A stretch of 64,000 nucleotides of DNA from Dromaius novaehollandiae (GCF_036370855.1 NC_088112.1:15678469-15742468), one strand, 5' to 3'; positions 27,396 through 42,300 are shown, numbered from the stretch's first letter. Numbers and translations are program-made. Notes: generated by a model not told the origin, from the sequence alone.

Positions 27396-30300
27396 AATAT
27401 ATATATGCTATTTTTCCAGAATCACTTTGAATGAAACAAGTGCAGAAGAAAGTACTTACTCAGGAGAAGAGAGGAAATGATCTCAGATTAGGGCAAGAAA
27501 TCAACACCTTAAAGGGGAAGAGGCATTGACCTCTTTAGCATTCACACTACCTTACACCTGATCACCACAGAAACTGGAAAGGGTCAGAAGCTGGGTATAA
27601 TCTGTGGTCACATGGAAAATATCCCCCATGCTCAATACATAAATCTCATATGCAGCTGATAAAACATCAAGCAGTTCTGGAACAACTTTCTCTAACAAAA
27701 GTATTTTAGAACTAAGTTTTCCTGTGATACATCAGTAAATTAAAAAGCTGAATGAATGATTGAGAATTTGGACTCAACCAAAAGGAATCCAAAAACCATT
27801 ACATGACTAATTGGGCTAGTGAAATTACAGACACATTTATGCAGGATAACAGAATGAAGCTTTAAAGAACCATATACACACATGCATTCATACAAAAGAA
27901 AACATCATTTTTACTTACATTTCAGTGGCTATGAATCCGGTGAGCTCAGACAGGAAGAGAAATAGTATGAAGAGACAGCAGCAGACAGAGACTGGAAAAA
28001 AGGAAGATGGAGAAAAAGGTTAGTTTCATATCTCTAATAAAGATACAAATTGTTTTCATGCTGACAGATGATTCCCCCGATGAATGCATTGCCCAGGACA
28101 CACTTGAGAATCCACATTCTCTTTAGAGACAGGGACCCTCAGGAGACCTCAGGGCGATGCCACTGGAATCTCAGAAGTCTCATACCAAAAAATCCAACAT
28201 CTTGCTGGGTATCTAAATTCTTGGGCTACCTTCCAACCTAAAATGCAATTTCCATCTCCCCGTGGCTCCTGCTTTCTCCATCTCCAGCACATAGTGCTGG
28301 TCAGCCAACCCTCCCTCCCTCCCTCTTGCCAGGCTGTTTGACAGTATGACATCCTCGGAGCCTTTGCCGATGACATCTTACTGCTACTAAAACCTCCAGA
28401 AAAGAACAAGAATCAACATCACCTTGCTTCAAAAGCACACAGTCAATTATGCAACATATTGTGGATTAGGAGACATTTTGCCTCTTTGTCAAGTCCTAAG
28501 GCCATGTGCAAGTTGGGCTCACAGTCTGCTGGACCCAACGGACAGAGCTGGCACAGCAGAGACATGGGGATAATGGACTAGTCTAGCTAATGCCTGATGC
28601 TTCTCCAGTTTCTCCATTTGCAGATGTACTGGCTCTTCAGCGAGGGAAAACTCCCAGTAAAGGAAATGCTAAGTACCTGGACAGCAATTCCCATGTCTTT
28701 TCTAAGAAAGCTAACCTAGGGTTAAAAGAAGGGAACTCAACATAACTGTTTATTACTGGTTACTCTTCATCAGAAAACTACACAAAACATTGTACAGTGA
28801 GGTTCACACAGCAGACCTGCAGAGGAGGGCCTAGAAGGATGGACAGCTGTGAACTCTATTGAGTAGGGATGATTGGAGTAGACAAGGATGTGCCAACCCA
28901 AGGAGACGGGGCTGCAATGTATATCTGTATTAAATAAAACTTCGAAGTTCACAGTGAATCACTATACAAAAGAGTAAACCCGGAAATGGCACGTTATTCC
29001 AGGGTTGTGACAACAGGCATATAATCTGGCTCACCCCTCAATCTCAGCAGAGTAATAATGACCAAGCACTCTTTGGAAATGAGAGCCTTACCATAGCTCC
29101 TAATTAAGGTTGAGAAATCTATAAGAAAACTCTGTCCCTCAACTTTATTCCCTATGACCAATACAGCCTGAATACCCATTCCTTTGGGAGGCACAAGCAA
29201 CAACTGGCTGGAGAGCAATTGTATCATACTACTGTGCTTGTCCAAACACCCTTGGTAGGGAGTATGAGAGGCAAGGGAAGGAAAGAGGAGGTAACTAAGG
29301 CAAATACCAAGACAGACCTTTAAGTGACCCAAAGCCTTGTGCTTCATTCTCCAGATTAGTCAGCCTATGGTTCTAAGGCAAGAGAAATGTGTTGCTTCCC
29401 CTTCCTCATCAGAGTTGTTTCAAGTGTGGGTTCATTTGCTGACCCTCTCAGAAGTGCAAGGGATTAAAAGAGATGCCAAAAAATCCATTAACGAGGATGA
29501 AGAAAGAGAGAAAAGGGAAAAAGAAAGCCAAAGAACAGTAGGAAAATCAGAAGAGAGAAGAGATATTAATTTCCAAACAGAAAGCTTCTCAGATGGTCAC
29601 GCAGTTACTTCTAAGTCTTGGCTGTCAAGACACAGAGAACAACACTCTGCTGTAATCCAGCTAAGCTGCTCGCAGGGTGCACGAGGCAGCGTGGGGGAGC
29701 AGAAAGGTGTACTTAAAGCACAGCAGCAAATTCTTATGAGAATATATACACCTACCTAAAAACACAAAAGAAGCAAGTAGCCAGTCACAAGACAAGTTGA
29801 TCTAGTGTCTCCTACTGCTAATCACCAAACAGCAGAGACAAGATCACTCATCTTTGGCAGGACGCAAAGGGAAAATGTTTCACATACAGACAACCGTTTC
29901 ATGTTTAGTCACATTCCTCTGTGCCTTGTTATCATCCTATAAAGGCTCTTTGCAGCATCAGCCAGATCTCTCAGCTCTCCATCACTTCTATGCAAGTCTG
30001 GTACTGTTGACTCTAAATTCTCTTCTGGAGCTTTCTTTCTCTTCCAATGTTTTGCTTTCTCCTCTGTCATTTTGTCATTGAATTACCTTCTCCTTTCCTA
30101 GCATACCAAGTATTTGCTCCCTCATGTCCATACTTCATTTCAGCTCTTCTAATGAAAAGCTGTGACAATACTTACCAAATAAAGTACAATAAAATTACAC
30201 TAACCTATGTTTAGAAATACCTACAGGTGAACAAGAGTACCCCGATACACCTGGCGAGGACTGACTTTCAAAGTTCCTCAATATCTTTGCCAGTCTTCAA

Positions 30301-33300
30301 ACCACGTGGTCAGTTTTCAATCTGGAAAAGAGATTACTGAGGACGACATGCTAGATCTCTACAAGATCACAAGCAGCCTGGAGGAGACGAATGGGAAACA
30401 ACTGCTCACCGTCTCTTCCAGTACAAGAATGGGAGGGAAGGGGAAGGTTATGAACAAGGGGAGGTTTTTCTCTACACAACACAACTGAATTCTATAACTC
30501 CTTGACTACGGATGTTGTGGATGCTAAAAGTCTACAAGATTTCATAAAGAATCAGACGTTCCCTGAAGAAGAAATCCATTGAGGGTTATTAAACACAAAG
30601 GAACCACCTCTGGCTCAGGAAGTTCCAGAACTGCCAATTGACTGAAGGCTGGGAAAGTGTTTAACCTGTCTTTGCGTTCTTTCTTAGGCATTGCTGCTGA
30701 CCACTACCCAAAACAGGATACCAGGCTAAATGGACCTTTGTACTGACCCGGCTTGCCTGCCCTTGTATTAAGGTCTCTCTGTACACACACATTTTTTGGG
30801 GGGGGGGGGGGGGGGGGTGAGGGGAGGCTGGCATAAGTCTTATGTGCAAGTCTTACGCACTGAACTGTCTCTTCTGCCAAAAGTTAAATGGAGGCTTTTT
30901 CAGATACAGAACATGGGCTCCTCTAGTTAGCGTGAAACTGCAGGCACATGTGATGTTCCCAGTATAAGAAGTCACACACACAGCGCCTCAGCTACTTATT
31001 TCATAGTGAAGGTCTTTATTTGCTTCCATGCAAACGTACAGTTCTCACAGCCCACGCTTGACAACTGTATTATATTTGGAAAAGTAGATTAAAGGCTGGA
31101 ATCAAATAGAATAAAGCAATTAACATACAAAGCTTAATTCAACTGCAGGAGCATTGCAATGTTCCAACAAAACTCCAAGGGCCATCATAGACGGGCTTTC
31201 TTAAAACTCTACTGAGATAACGCCATCAATACATTGAAGGTTGCTGGTGTTAGACACACTGGAAAACACTGCTGTTGGCTAATGAGAAACCCTCAAAGGA
31301 TGGGGATAGCTCCCACACAACTTTTCAGTACTGGCTTCTACAACCTAACCCTTTGTACGTATCCCTTCTGATACATAACTCCATCTATACACATGCCTGA
31401 CGCCTCCCTCCTCCTGCCCCAAGAAATGAAAGAAATGCAAAGCAAAGTGTTTAGCACAGCACACAGAATGAGAATGTGAATCCATTTCTATATAAAGGCA
31501 TAAAATTAATAGAATTTATTGTTCAATGAAGCAAACTGCTATGAAGTGCAAGGAGCGGGTCTTCTTACAGATGCCATGTGAATCATAACTTTGATATTTC
31601 CTGATGTGTATTTAAAACTCCAGCCTCCACACAGCATAGAGTATTTCTGGATAACATTACCATGTGTGCATACAACATGTGCATGCAAACTATGCATCCG
31701 CGTTGACTGTTAAGTAGCAGGATTGCTACAGCAGCTGCCTGAGCTGCAGACCCCTCTCTCAAGAAGTCAGACTGCTCCTGTCCAGCCAGATGCCAGCTGT
31801 CAGGCACCGAGGGCACGTGCTGCTGCTCTCTGCATACCCAAACATGGCCAATTTGTCACTGGGCTAGCCAGGTCTGTAAGAATGGCTGCGTGCCGGCATC
31901 AGAGACACCGCTAAGCAGGGGCAGGGAGGCTTTTAAGGACTGGCACAAGCATCTGGTGGAAGAGACAACAGCAGCATGACTGGCCGAGTGGTGCACATAC
32001 CTCAATACTATCTAAAACAAGAGACTTCTACTGAGAAAAAAGAGTGCCCAGCTACTGCACACATTTCAGGCAAGTCCATAGCAGTGGGTATGTTGTCCTA
32101 GGCAAACCTCACTCCACCAAATTACAGTGGACTGCTCCTGCTCCATATTCCTACTAATGTCCAGCAGCTGGAAGGGTTGCCACGCACATCTCAAATACCT
32201 TGTATGCAGCATCCAGTGAAACTTAGGAAAATACAAAACCCTACATAGCAGAAGACTCTCAAAAGCCCTCCAGTTGGCTTCTGACCTTGCTAGCATTTGA
32301 GATTGCCTGCTCATCTCCACCAAGAAAAAGTGATGCTCATTGAGCTATCTCCTTTCTCTTTCAGCTTCTTCTTTCCAGGGAAGTTGGCCATCTTACTCCC
32401 AGTGGTTAGAAGCAGAACTGGTACTTTCTGTCTTCTATAATTTGATATATTTTTTCCTCCATAATGCAAACAGCATAGATGAATCAACCTTTTGAAAAGA
32501 GGCTTTTCTAGAATTCAAAAGAACCTGTAGAAATCCTGCAGTAAATCCATTCCTATTCCAGAAAGTCTTCAGTAGCAGAAGTGATACGGAACTTCAAGCC
32601 TCAGCATAAATCGTGGGAAGGGCTCAAGTTACTAGTCAGCTACTACAGACTATTTTATATCTGCTCTGTAAAACTTGGAACACTTAAATAAAGTCAAAGT
32701 ACAGCTGCAGCCGTAGCTATTTCACAGATTACCAGCCCTAAAAGAGTTTTTGTGAGGCAGAACTTTCCCCTACCCCCAAGCTCCTAATATTATTACAATC
32801 TGCATTCCCCAAAGAATTTATCACAAAATCATGCAACCTTCGCAGGCTTCAAACTGGCATGGCAATGGGCTAGTCTCATTCACAGCCTCCTCCAGTGCTG
32901 AAGATTACTGGCTTTCAAAGTACAACTCACAGGCTTGGTCAGACAGTCCATTATGAAAGCTGTATACAAGATCCTCGCATACAGAGCCGCCAAAGTTTGT
33001 TGGCTGCCTTTGTGGTTCAAAAGCCTCTATCAGCCTGTCTATAAGCATTCTGACCAAAAGAAGGAGAACCAGTCAGAGAAGAAAAATCAAAGCTTGAGAA
33101 GCTGCAAATAACAATAGAGAGAAATAAGTCAGCTAATAATTTTAAGTAAGAGTCACAGCTTCCAAGCCTTCCCACAACAAACTTATCACTTGAGCTGTTT
33201 ACTGTAGATCAGAGAGCCTAACACTGGATGGCCTTTGATGCTTTTTTTGTTTCTAAAACATGGTCCTCTGCAGGTGATTCATAACAAGACAAATTCTCAA

Positions 33301-36300
33301 AGGGAGCCCAGATTAAGCGTGGGAATTCTGAGTTCCCAAAACAGAAGAGAAGGCAGGAACACTAACAAGTTCAAAGAGTTCTTTCAAAGCACTCAATCTC
33401 ATATGCCTCTAAATTAGTAAACCATTTCAAGCCCTTTATTCACAGTTTCAGCAAATCTAAATGGGAGTTGATATGCAAGCGACTCTGCCCACCATCAGGA
33501 GAACATGGAGGACAAGGACTCTCTGAAAAATATTTAGAGTCACACACTGTGTTCAGTGAGGAGTTTCTATAGCTTACAAAAGGCCTTGCTTTGTGTCCCA
33601 TTGATTCGCTGTTACTGACTCAGTTCTGTTTGACGTCTGTTGTCACCAAGGGATATGACGTCACTCACATCACCAATGACATACAAGGCTACTGACCCAT
33701 CTATGAGAATGGATGAATGGAGCAAAGCTACATGATCAAAGGAAGTCACTGTTCAATGGAACAGGAAAGCTCCATTAGGCATCTAATTACAGACTTGGCA
33801 GGACCAACTGATCAATGTTTACCGCTCTGCACAGTGCACTCATTGGTCATGATCTTGTGAAATTGCATTACTCACCCTACAGTCTCCCACCTCAGGCAGA
33901 GGAAGGAAGGAAAAGAGACCCAAGGCAAGAGATTTGTATCAGCCAGAGTCTATGGATTGATACATAGGAGCGAGAGTGGATCATTGTTGGTGGTTTCTGA
34001 CAAAGTAATTTTTCTTCTTTAAAAACATGACAAATAAAAACAAAATAAAACCTCTGCTCATTCATCCCAGCTACAAGGCCAAATGAATCCCCTATGTTGT
34101 GACAGAAATCTGTGTCTCCCAACTCATCTTCACCATTGGCCACCTGTGTGTTGCCATCCATCCTGCTCCCTTCTGACCCAGGTGCTTGACATCAGAAGTC
34201 TCTTTGGCAAGCAAGATGCGAATGCAACTGTCTTCAGCTGTTTTTCACCCTCACTGAGGGAATGCCCAGCAATCAGAGAGAATTAAAAGCCCTGCAGCTC
34301 CTTCCTCCCTCCCTCCCTGCCCAGCATTTAGAGCAGACTTACAGCTCCTGTTCACAGAAAACACTAGCAGAAAGTTCTCTAGCCACTTCAGTAGCTAGCA
34401 CAGTGGGCATTTCAGCTTTAGCTCTTAAGAGCTCCCTTTCGTAACAATGTATTTTGTTATTAAGATTCTGAATCCATGCAGACTACTCCACTGCTTAGTA
34501 CAACTTGACAGATTGGGCAAAATGAGCTGTCTCAGCAATAAAGGATACCCTTTCCAGTGTTTAATATCCCTTTAAAAATATCCTCCAAGACAGAGAGGCC
34601 AAAAGATCTTTAATTTTAGACCAGGGGTATGCAAGGATAGCAAAGAGAAGTTCTACTCACTAATAGCTCCTGTGTAGGTTGGCTGCGTAAGGTCTTTTGG
34701 CACCTTCCTGTAGATGTCAAACCTGAAAGAGGAAAAGTAACAGCCATAAAACAGGTGGAACATTTCAACACGATTCATGTCCTCACAGCAATGAATGATA
34801 CTGAAGTTTTTCCATTAGGCTTTCCAATAGCATTTTTCACTTCACAGAAGGTTATGAGATGGAAAACAAAACAAAAAAATCCATTTTCTTTTGTACGATT
34901 ATGTAACCACGCTGCTTTTTGGCTCCAGTTCCCAAAGCACTTCCCTCTACCTCCCTCTGCCTTGTTTTCATAGATCTCTGCAATCTGAACTGTTAGTGAT
35001 GTCAGGGGATAAGTCATGCTGGACAAGTTTACAGACCACCGTAAAAGGAAAAGGATACTCTACAGGCTCCTGAATATAAAGGACTAAGCCCAGAGGGGGA
35101 AAAAAAAAGAGAGAGAAAGACAGACAAACAGACAACCCCTAGATCTACACTGCAGCTTGCAGTCTGTACCCTGGGCAGCCAGGAATTGCCAATACCAAAG
35201 TCAGAAATCAAGGTGTTGAGATAAGAAACCTACCCTTGGACACCACATACACAAGAGAAATTAACTGAAAAAGTTTGCTATCCCCCCTGCAAAATCCAGT
35301 TTAATATTAGACTGTTGTTTTGATTCAGTCATATCTTTTAATATCCACCTGGCTCAGCTTTGCTATTTTAAACTCTCCATGGTTAAACTTTCATTGCCCT
35401 TTTGATGTTAGATGTACTATTTCCTACCACCTTGTGTTCCTCCATGGCCAGCCGCAATGCAGCTCTGACATCAGTTTTTCCACCACTCAATAAAAATTAA
35501 TTAATGCATTGAAAACACACACACCCTAAAGTGGGAAGTGACTGGTTCTCCCCCCAAATAGACTTTTTTTTGGATATACTGCTAGTGAGTGAAATTCGAT
35601 GCTTTTTTCCAGCCCGGGAGGGGCATGAGAGAGCCTGCGTTCCAAATTCCCATTCTATACTACAGCGCGATGAAACACCTCCATGTTTATTCAGTACTTC
35701 CTACTACACCAAATGCTATATTGAGAGTTCAAATACTAGATCAGCTTTCTTTCCTTTACTCTGTGTCCGATTAGATCATCGATACAACTCGGAGGCACAC
35801 GAGGTGAACCAAACAGCATTTGCCAAGCACGGGATCAGAAGTGCGCCGCTGCTATGTTTTGTTCAGGAGTTGAAGCTGGATGAAGAGAAGGTATGGGAAG
35901 GCAGGAAAGCTGGTATAGCGAGACTTCACCCACCCCATCCAACACCTGAACATGCTATGAAATCACCTAACTGTTCCAACATACTAGTGCCTCAGCTATG
36001 AAATGGGAAGAATACACCTCTCCAGGGTCTCATGAGGATGAATTCAGGATCTGCAGCATGTTCAGATACTGTGCTGATGGGGCCATGTAAGCAGACAGAG
36101 AGAGCCAACACACTTGCCAACTGCACACAACTCTTGTTCCTGTGATATCAGCGTATGCATGGAGCTATAAGTTTTTGTGACTATCCACTGCCATGCCCTA
36201 AAGAGATTAGTAATATTTCTGAACAAAACAATCCATTTATGGATCTGCAGCTTCCCCGCGAACATCTGGAAAGTGCTGTTTACATTCTTTCCACATACAC

Positions 36301-39300
36301 CAAAGCAACAGCAGCAGCAGCAGATGATCAAGCAAGCCAGAACGGCTGATGACTTCATGGTCTCACAGGCAGAGGAAGTAGCTGATCTTCCTGCTCACAG
36401 CCCATTAAATGCTGAAAGCTGGCGTCGTCTCTCTAAAGTCACAACAATGGATCAACAAGGCTAAAAAAGCTGAGCGAGAAAGAGAGACAGAGCACACACG
36501 AACACGCAAGAGCTTTTGAGTGTTAGTGAACATTTAGAAATAGGAAATAGCTCTATACTGGATTCAGTAAAAATAGCAGCATGCGGATACTATAAAAGGA
36601 AGTCTGTTCTTATAACAAGAAATATTTACTAGTTTTAAAATGATGACCCATCACAGGATTCAGTAAAAATACCTAGCTTTTTATATAACCCAATGGAAAG
36701 TTGATGTCACAGCAGAAGTCTCTCCTCTCAGACTATTTTCAACACATAAGTGACACCAAAAGAGAGTTTTACATTGTGAAAATAAGCTAGAAAGACAAGC
36801 AACATCAAACTCTTGACCAGACCAAGACACTATAGAAAGCTGACCACTGGCTCCCAGCCGCACGCATCTCCTGGCCTTAATAGCTTAAAACGCAGCTCAC
36901 CCTCTCCATTTGCTATTCTGCTTCCCCATCTCCTCTACTACAATTTTATATTCCCTCTCTCTCCTACTACAATTACGCACACCTAGAAAGAGATTTAAGC
37001 AAGCCTCTGGATCTAATTTGCTGGAGTTTCGAGAAAGCTTGGGTCTATACTTCAAGGCTCAAGCCTCTCTGTAAGCACAGTACAGCATGTTTGCAACATG
37101 TGTCACACGAGGTCCTTAAAGCACTTTAAAGAACAGTTAATACCCAAGCACAGCGAGTGTACACAGCTTGCTAAGCAAAGAGGGTAGGGCAAATAGCATC
37201 CCAGCCTTGAACTTATAGTCTAGAGTCACATACAAGAACAGTACAGAACAACCCAGGAGGACAGCATAAAACTATAACATGCATGTTTCATGGAATTAAA
37301 ATATTTTTAGATAAGGGCAGACACTACGGAGTAACTCAGAATCAAGAGTGGACAAAGGATGCAAGAGTGGCAATGAGAGCAGACTGGCTCATAGGGAGGG
37401 AGGAGGAAAGCTTGGCTGAGATCTTATGGGTGAATGCAGAAGCTGGAAGGATGAGGAGGACAAGCACGTGCCTCAAGCAGTAGAAGAGGAGGTGATCACG
37501 GCAGCTGTATTGAAGCTCAGAGAAGAATGGTGAAGAAAAAAAGAAAAAAAAAAGAAAAAAATACTAATAGCAAGGGAAAAAATGGAGACTGATTTGACAT
37601 GAGAAACACACACAGTTACCTACCTTCTGCTCACTGACACATAACACTACTAAGTCCAGGAGATTACTGGATCTTTACAGATTTCCTGTGCAAGTATTCA
37701 TCTGTGCTGTAGGGCTTGGAAGAGACACGCTCTAGATTAAGGATTAAGGGGGCTTATGCTTTGCTCACTCAACAACACTCCTCAGGGTGCCAGGCATCTT
37801 CCCATAAAGGACCTGGTGTGGGCCACAGCCTGAGAAAGTATAGTTTATTTAGTCTGATCCAAGAGAGTGAAAACAGCAGTTGGGCTTAAGCGTTCAGAGA
37901 AGGGCAAGCTGGGAGCCCAAAGGGATAGGAGAATGTTTCACTCTAATGATGATGGCTACGCTGGCATGGTCAGGGAACAGAGAGAAAGCTCGGAGTTAAA
38001 GGACGATGAAAACTGCATGGGATTCAACGACAGCTTGAAGGGTATGTTTGTGACACACAGAGGGATTAGATCCCAGCTGTTAGTAGAGGGTGGAACCCCA
38101 AACAAAGCCCTAATTAATAACAAATAATTGTAATAAATAACTAAATCGAACAAACTTCTCATACAAATCTGTGAAAGTTGTCAAGAGTTACTGTAACAGG
38201 AAGCCTTAAGCCCCAAGAGATCCGAGATCTGTGAAAGCCACAATTCCTAACAGACCTAAGGGTTAAAATCTGATCAGCTTCTGGGCTCCACCAGGCAAAC
38301 TTCTCTCCTTCTGCCATTACCTTCTTGCCTACATCACAGGGCTCAAAGCCATTTCAGGGGATCACTTAAACTGTCCTGGGAAGAGGGAAGAATGCAGATT
38401 AGGCATCACGGATGATTTGTAACGTATGAGGGAGGAGGCCATGGAGTTGTATGTATGGAGAGGGGAACAGGTTTTACTTGCCCTCAGGTCAGATATTCCT
38501 GCAAGAACCTGCAGTAAAAATTCAAATAAGCCTCAAAGTTCCCGCAGCACTGATCATTTGGAAGAATATCTATACTCCAGGAACAGAGAGGAACCTTGTG
38601 CTCTGTATCATAAAAGCTGCTTTACAGATTTCTGATACCGGCACATTCAAAGCAGTGGAAGATATTACTAACACTGGAGCAAAACTGGATGTTCGGAAAG
38701 GAAATTAATATCAGCCAGCTCATAACACCGTGAGGCACACCGTGTTACACTGAGAATATCCATTTTGGTATTCCTGTAGTCATATCCTAAATGACCATGA
38801 GATAAATTACGTTGCAGATTTACAGCATGTTCACTATTTCATAGTAACTGCTAAGTGAATTCTCTTAACCGGCAGTATTTGTAGCAGTCTTCCACTTTCA
38901 CAGAGGGATACATTACTTCACACTTAGAAAGCAGGCACATGGGCAGTTTCCATAGGATGATTAGCATGTTATTTATAATATCTAGCTTTTGGCAACTGCT
39001 TTTCTGAGTAAAGGAAGAAAAGACTTGCAAGCAGAAGTAACATCTTTGAGTCAAATCAACCGACATAGTTGGAGGGTGAGAACAACAAGCTTTTCAACAG
39101 GAAAGCTCTTCCTTCAGGTCATGCATATCCTTATAAAGGGAGGGCTGGACCTTGCAATACTAGAACACCAGGCTAAAGATAGAAACAGGTGGTAATAAAA
39201 ATAACAAAGCAAATTCTAGACACATCTAGTGTATCTACTGTCTTTTCTCTCAATGGAGAGCCCAGCTGCAACTGGGGGCGGGGGGGGGGAGGCTGTTTAA

Positions 39301-42300
39301 TAATCTGACTTTCATCAGAACCAACATTCATAACTAACATCAGGGACTGCTACAATACTCTCTTTTTCATACCCTGTATTGAAAGGACATAACCAGAAAC
39401 TCTCTCACCTCCTCGACTGAAATGTCAACCAACTGGTCAGACAACATTTTGAAGAGCAGTAGCACTAGGATGGTTCTTAAAAAGGCCCAGGCAGAGAATC
39501 TGCAAACGTCAGAACGATTAAATGAGGTGTGAGGCAGAACTATAGCCGTCTGATGGACAGATGGGCAACAGCTCTCAGAAACACAGAAATTGCGTGTTTC
39601 GTCTCATCTCCTTGCAGTTGCACAAGCGGATGGCAAGCTAAAATTGTGGACTGGCATGCCTCAGTGGAGCCAAACAAAAGGATGGCATATTTAAAGTGCT
39701 ACTAAGTAACAGATGGACTTCAACACTGGAAGCCCAAACTATATCCAGACTAAGATGGGCTGTTGCTTTTCGAACATTCTTTCTTTCTATAGAGATATAT
39801 GTTCTTCCTGTTCTGTTTTCAGGATTTCTTAGAGCTGTAGAAAGCATCGAAGTGCTTCAGCAGCCATAGTCAGATGCAGTACCACTCATGTGAATGGGAC
39901 AGCCACAAACAGTTATGTCTGAGGCTGGCTAAGCGGAGGCAACGGTAGGTCAAACCCAACAGAATGAAGCAAGTTGACATCATCAGCCCTGGGGTGATTC
40001 CTGACTTTCCTTTCAAATCTATCTGATAGACAGTGCAACATGGGTGACAAAGGGGGCAGATGATGCCTACCCAAATACGTGGCTTTTCCTAGGGCGGGTA
40101 CTTCCAATGGCTGCCCTGCAAACGGGGATGAATCCACTCCCTCAGCAGGAGCTGCCACAGGTAGCGCTTCCTGCCAGGGCATGTTTTATAAACACCTAAA
40201 AAGTTTCAAGCATCAGGATTTCTTGGAAATATTTCAGGAAGTGAAGTACTAAATACATTATTTCACTGAAGAGTACTACCTCCCTGAACAGACAAAGCCT
40301 GTCTGATATCCTTGGGGCCTGAAAGGGGCTTCAACAGCCAGAGAAGCCCACCCCACGGCCACAGTCATCACTACAAGCTACAGTTCAGTTCAAAGCACCC
40401 ACGGCAGCCTATACACCTGTCCTTAGAACAAATTTTCCAGGAAACTATTCCTCTCTTAATAAATAAGGATCCTCTTCCCTATCGGGTACCGGATTATGCC
40501 AGCACGGCTTGGTAGCTTGCCACTGGCATGAGGTGGACTCTGCAGCTAAGATGACAACATTGATGAGATCCTTACCCTTGGAAACATATTTTCTAGAGTT
40601 TAGTTTTCCACTTACTATTGATTTTCCACTTACTATTGAGTTTACAATGAGTGTGAACCCATTAAAAATAATGTCAGAGACTCCATAATACATCATAGGA
40701 GACTAGTGGAAGTATTTCAAGATATGGAAACGGAGGTAGCTTATCACACTAGTAAGTTACAGATAAATGGATGAAGCATTTCAAAGACATTCTAGTGCTG
40801 CTTTCAAACTGCTGTAGGAAATCCCTTATAAGACGGGGGAAAAAAGATAGCACATAACTAAGTAGACTTTTAGGGAAGAAAGGGCTTGCCAACCTTTAAT
40901 CTAACCTGAAAAGTTTCTTGTTCAGAGAAGATTCATATGTATCTAATTCTCATAGAGAAACATCAGGAGACTAGATTAAGCTCTGATAGAGGCTCTGTTT
41001 TTCAGAGCACGCAAAGCCACGTCTTTGCATTCTGAAGAGCCAAGCAAATATTACACTGACAGGCACGGCATGCGAATTTAAACAGACACACACATACAAA
41101 GCATTCCCCTCCACCCTTTGGGGCCTTTAAAAAACAAACGGTGCCATCCAGCTCCCTGCCAGCCATGAGTCAGGGCACCAAGATCTGGCTCACAGAGGAA
41201 ACAAAGACAAGGCAAAGCGGAGCACGAAGAGCAGACGTGGTGGGAGCACAGGCAGACAGGGTCCTTCTGCACCACGCTGTCAGCAACCTGGCACTCGGGC
41301 AGCAGCCCAAGGTCCTATTCGCAGGGGTCATGCATGAGCTAAAACTGCTCTGAGCATTATTCTGTCCCAAGAGAGGGTCATAAAGTGCTATAGCAACATT
41401 TCTGTAAGATACTGTTACCTCTTTCATGAGCTTGAAGTAAAGAACTTGAGGCAATACAAGAAAGCAGTACTTGGAAGCAGCACTAACTAGACAGTGGCTA
41501 AAATCAAGCAGCTGTACAGCAAAGGGGAACCTTGACATCTCGAGGAGCTCATATCAGAGAAGGAGGAGCACAAAGGCCTCCTTCAGTTTGCAGCATTTAT
41601 TGCACAGAGCAACACTCAAGCCTGCAGAGCCCTCACTGGCACAGGAAGAGGGAAGAAGGAAAGGGGAAATGCATTAGTCATGTTACCTAAGCCAGACTTT
41701 CAGAACTCAGCTCTGAAAGCTCAATAGTTTATAAATCTCCCTATAATCCTGATCCACTGTGTCAAGTCCTCAAAGAGAGAGGAGATGCTTTAGCATTGTC
41801 TGCAGTGCACTGAAAGTTAACTTTGGGGTGAGAAGCAGTGGAACATTTTCATGTACCTCTCTGCAAGGTCTGTTCTCACTGGGGGGACAGTTGGTTGCTT
41901 TGTAACTCTTGGGCTATATTTTAGATTATAGTTAACCCAGTAAAAGTGCAACACATTTACATATGGCACTCGGTCACAGAGCAGAAGGATTCTGCAAGTT
42001 GGCAGCAATGCTGACACCTGCAAACAGATTAATTTTCCTCCCTTTCCCCTCTTCAAATTATTCAGAAATGGAGTATTAATGCTTACAGAAGAGGAAAAAA
42101 CATTTTTGTTCTTTAGGTGGACTATATTACTCCCAAGAAGAACTGAATATTGAAACATTAGTCTTCTTTTTGAAGCATACTGGCACTATGGTAGGTAGTT
42201 CTGTAGCACATACAGGAGGAGGAAGGTGCCCAGAGAACATGATCATTCAATTACAGCAAATTACATTTCTGATGTCAAAGATGATTAAAAAAAATTGGTA

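Larger units (their letters stand above)
17989..27918 (-). other. ERGIC1 intron 3
   Basis: This is a 9.9-kb intron between the first-helix exon and the lumenal-domain exons. It holds two MIR-like relics (about 20163-20225 and 22323-22470) and an AT microsatellite (27365-27406). The remainder is unremarkable, with A-rich tracts at about 23271-23308 and 26180-26202. No coding sequence is recognised. Confidence 0.8.
27992..34660 (-). other. ERGIC1 intron 2
   Basis: This is a 6.7-kb intron. It holds a CCCT microsatellite (28308-28325), a purine-rich stretch (about 29460-29570), a run of 20 G (30798-30817), a CRE/AP-1 cluster (33616-33663) and a second short CCCT tract (34303-34319). The 140-codon plus-strand frame at 29337-29759 is charged low-complexity sequence over the purine-rich stretch and is judged to be chance. 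Confidence 0.8.

Noticed and set aside
29337..29759. 140-codon plus-strand frame with a charged central region
   Set aside because: The Lys/Glu/Arg-rich part comes from a purine-rich tract. Nothing supports coding.
31003..31040. TTTATT/AATAAA-like signal suggesting a 3' end of a nested gene
   Set aside because: It is an isolated hexamer with no upstream coding sequence, and such signals are frequent by chance in AT-rich introns.
35531..36001. 156-codon plus-strand frame in intron 1
   Set aside because: Its end runs into a MIR-like relic and the rest has no recognisable domain.
39913..40182. 89-codon minus-strand frame that looks protein-like (Pro/Leu-rich)
   Set aside because: I could not assign it to any family and saw no flanking splice sites of quality. 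Chance is more likely.
41170..41538. 122-codon minus-strand frame considered as a processed pseudogene
   Set aside because: No parent protein recognised, no poly-A tail and no target-site duplication seen.
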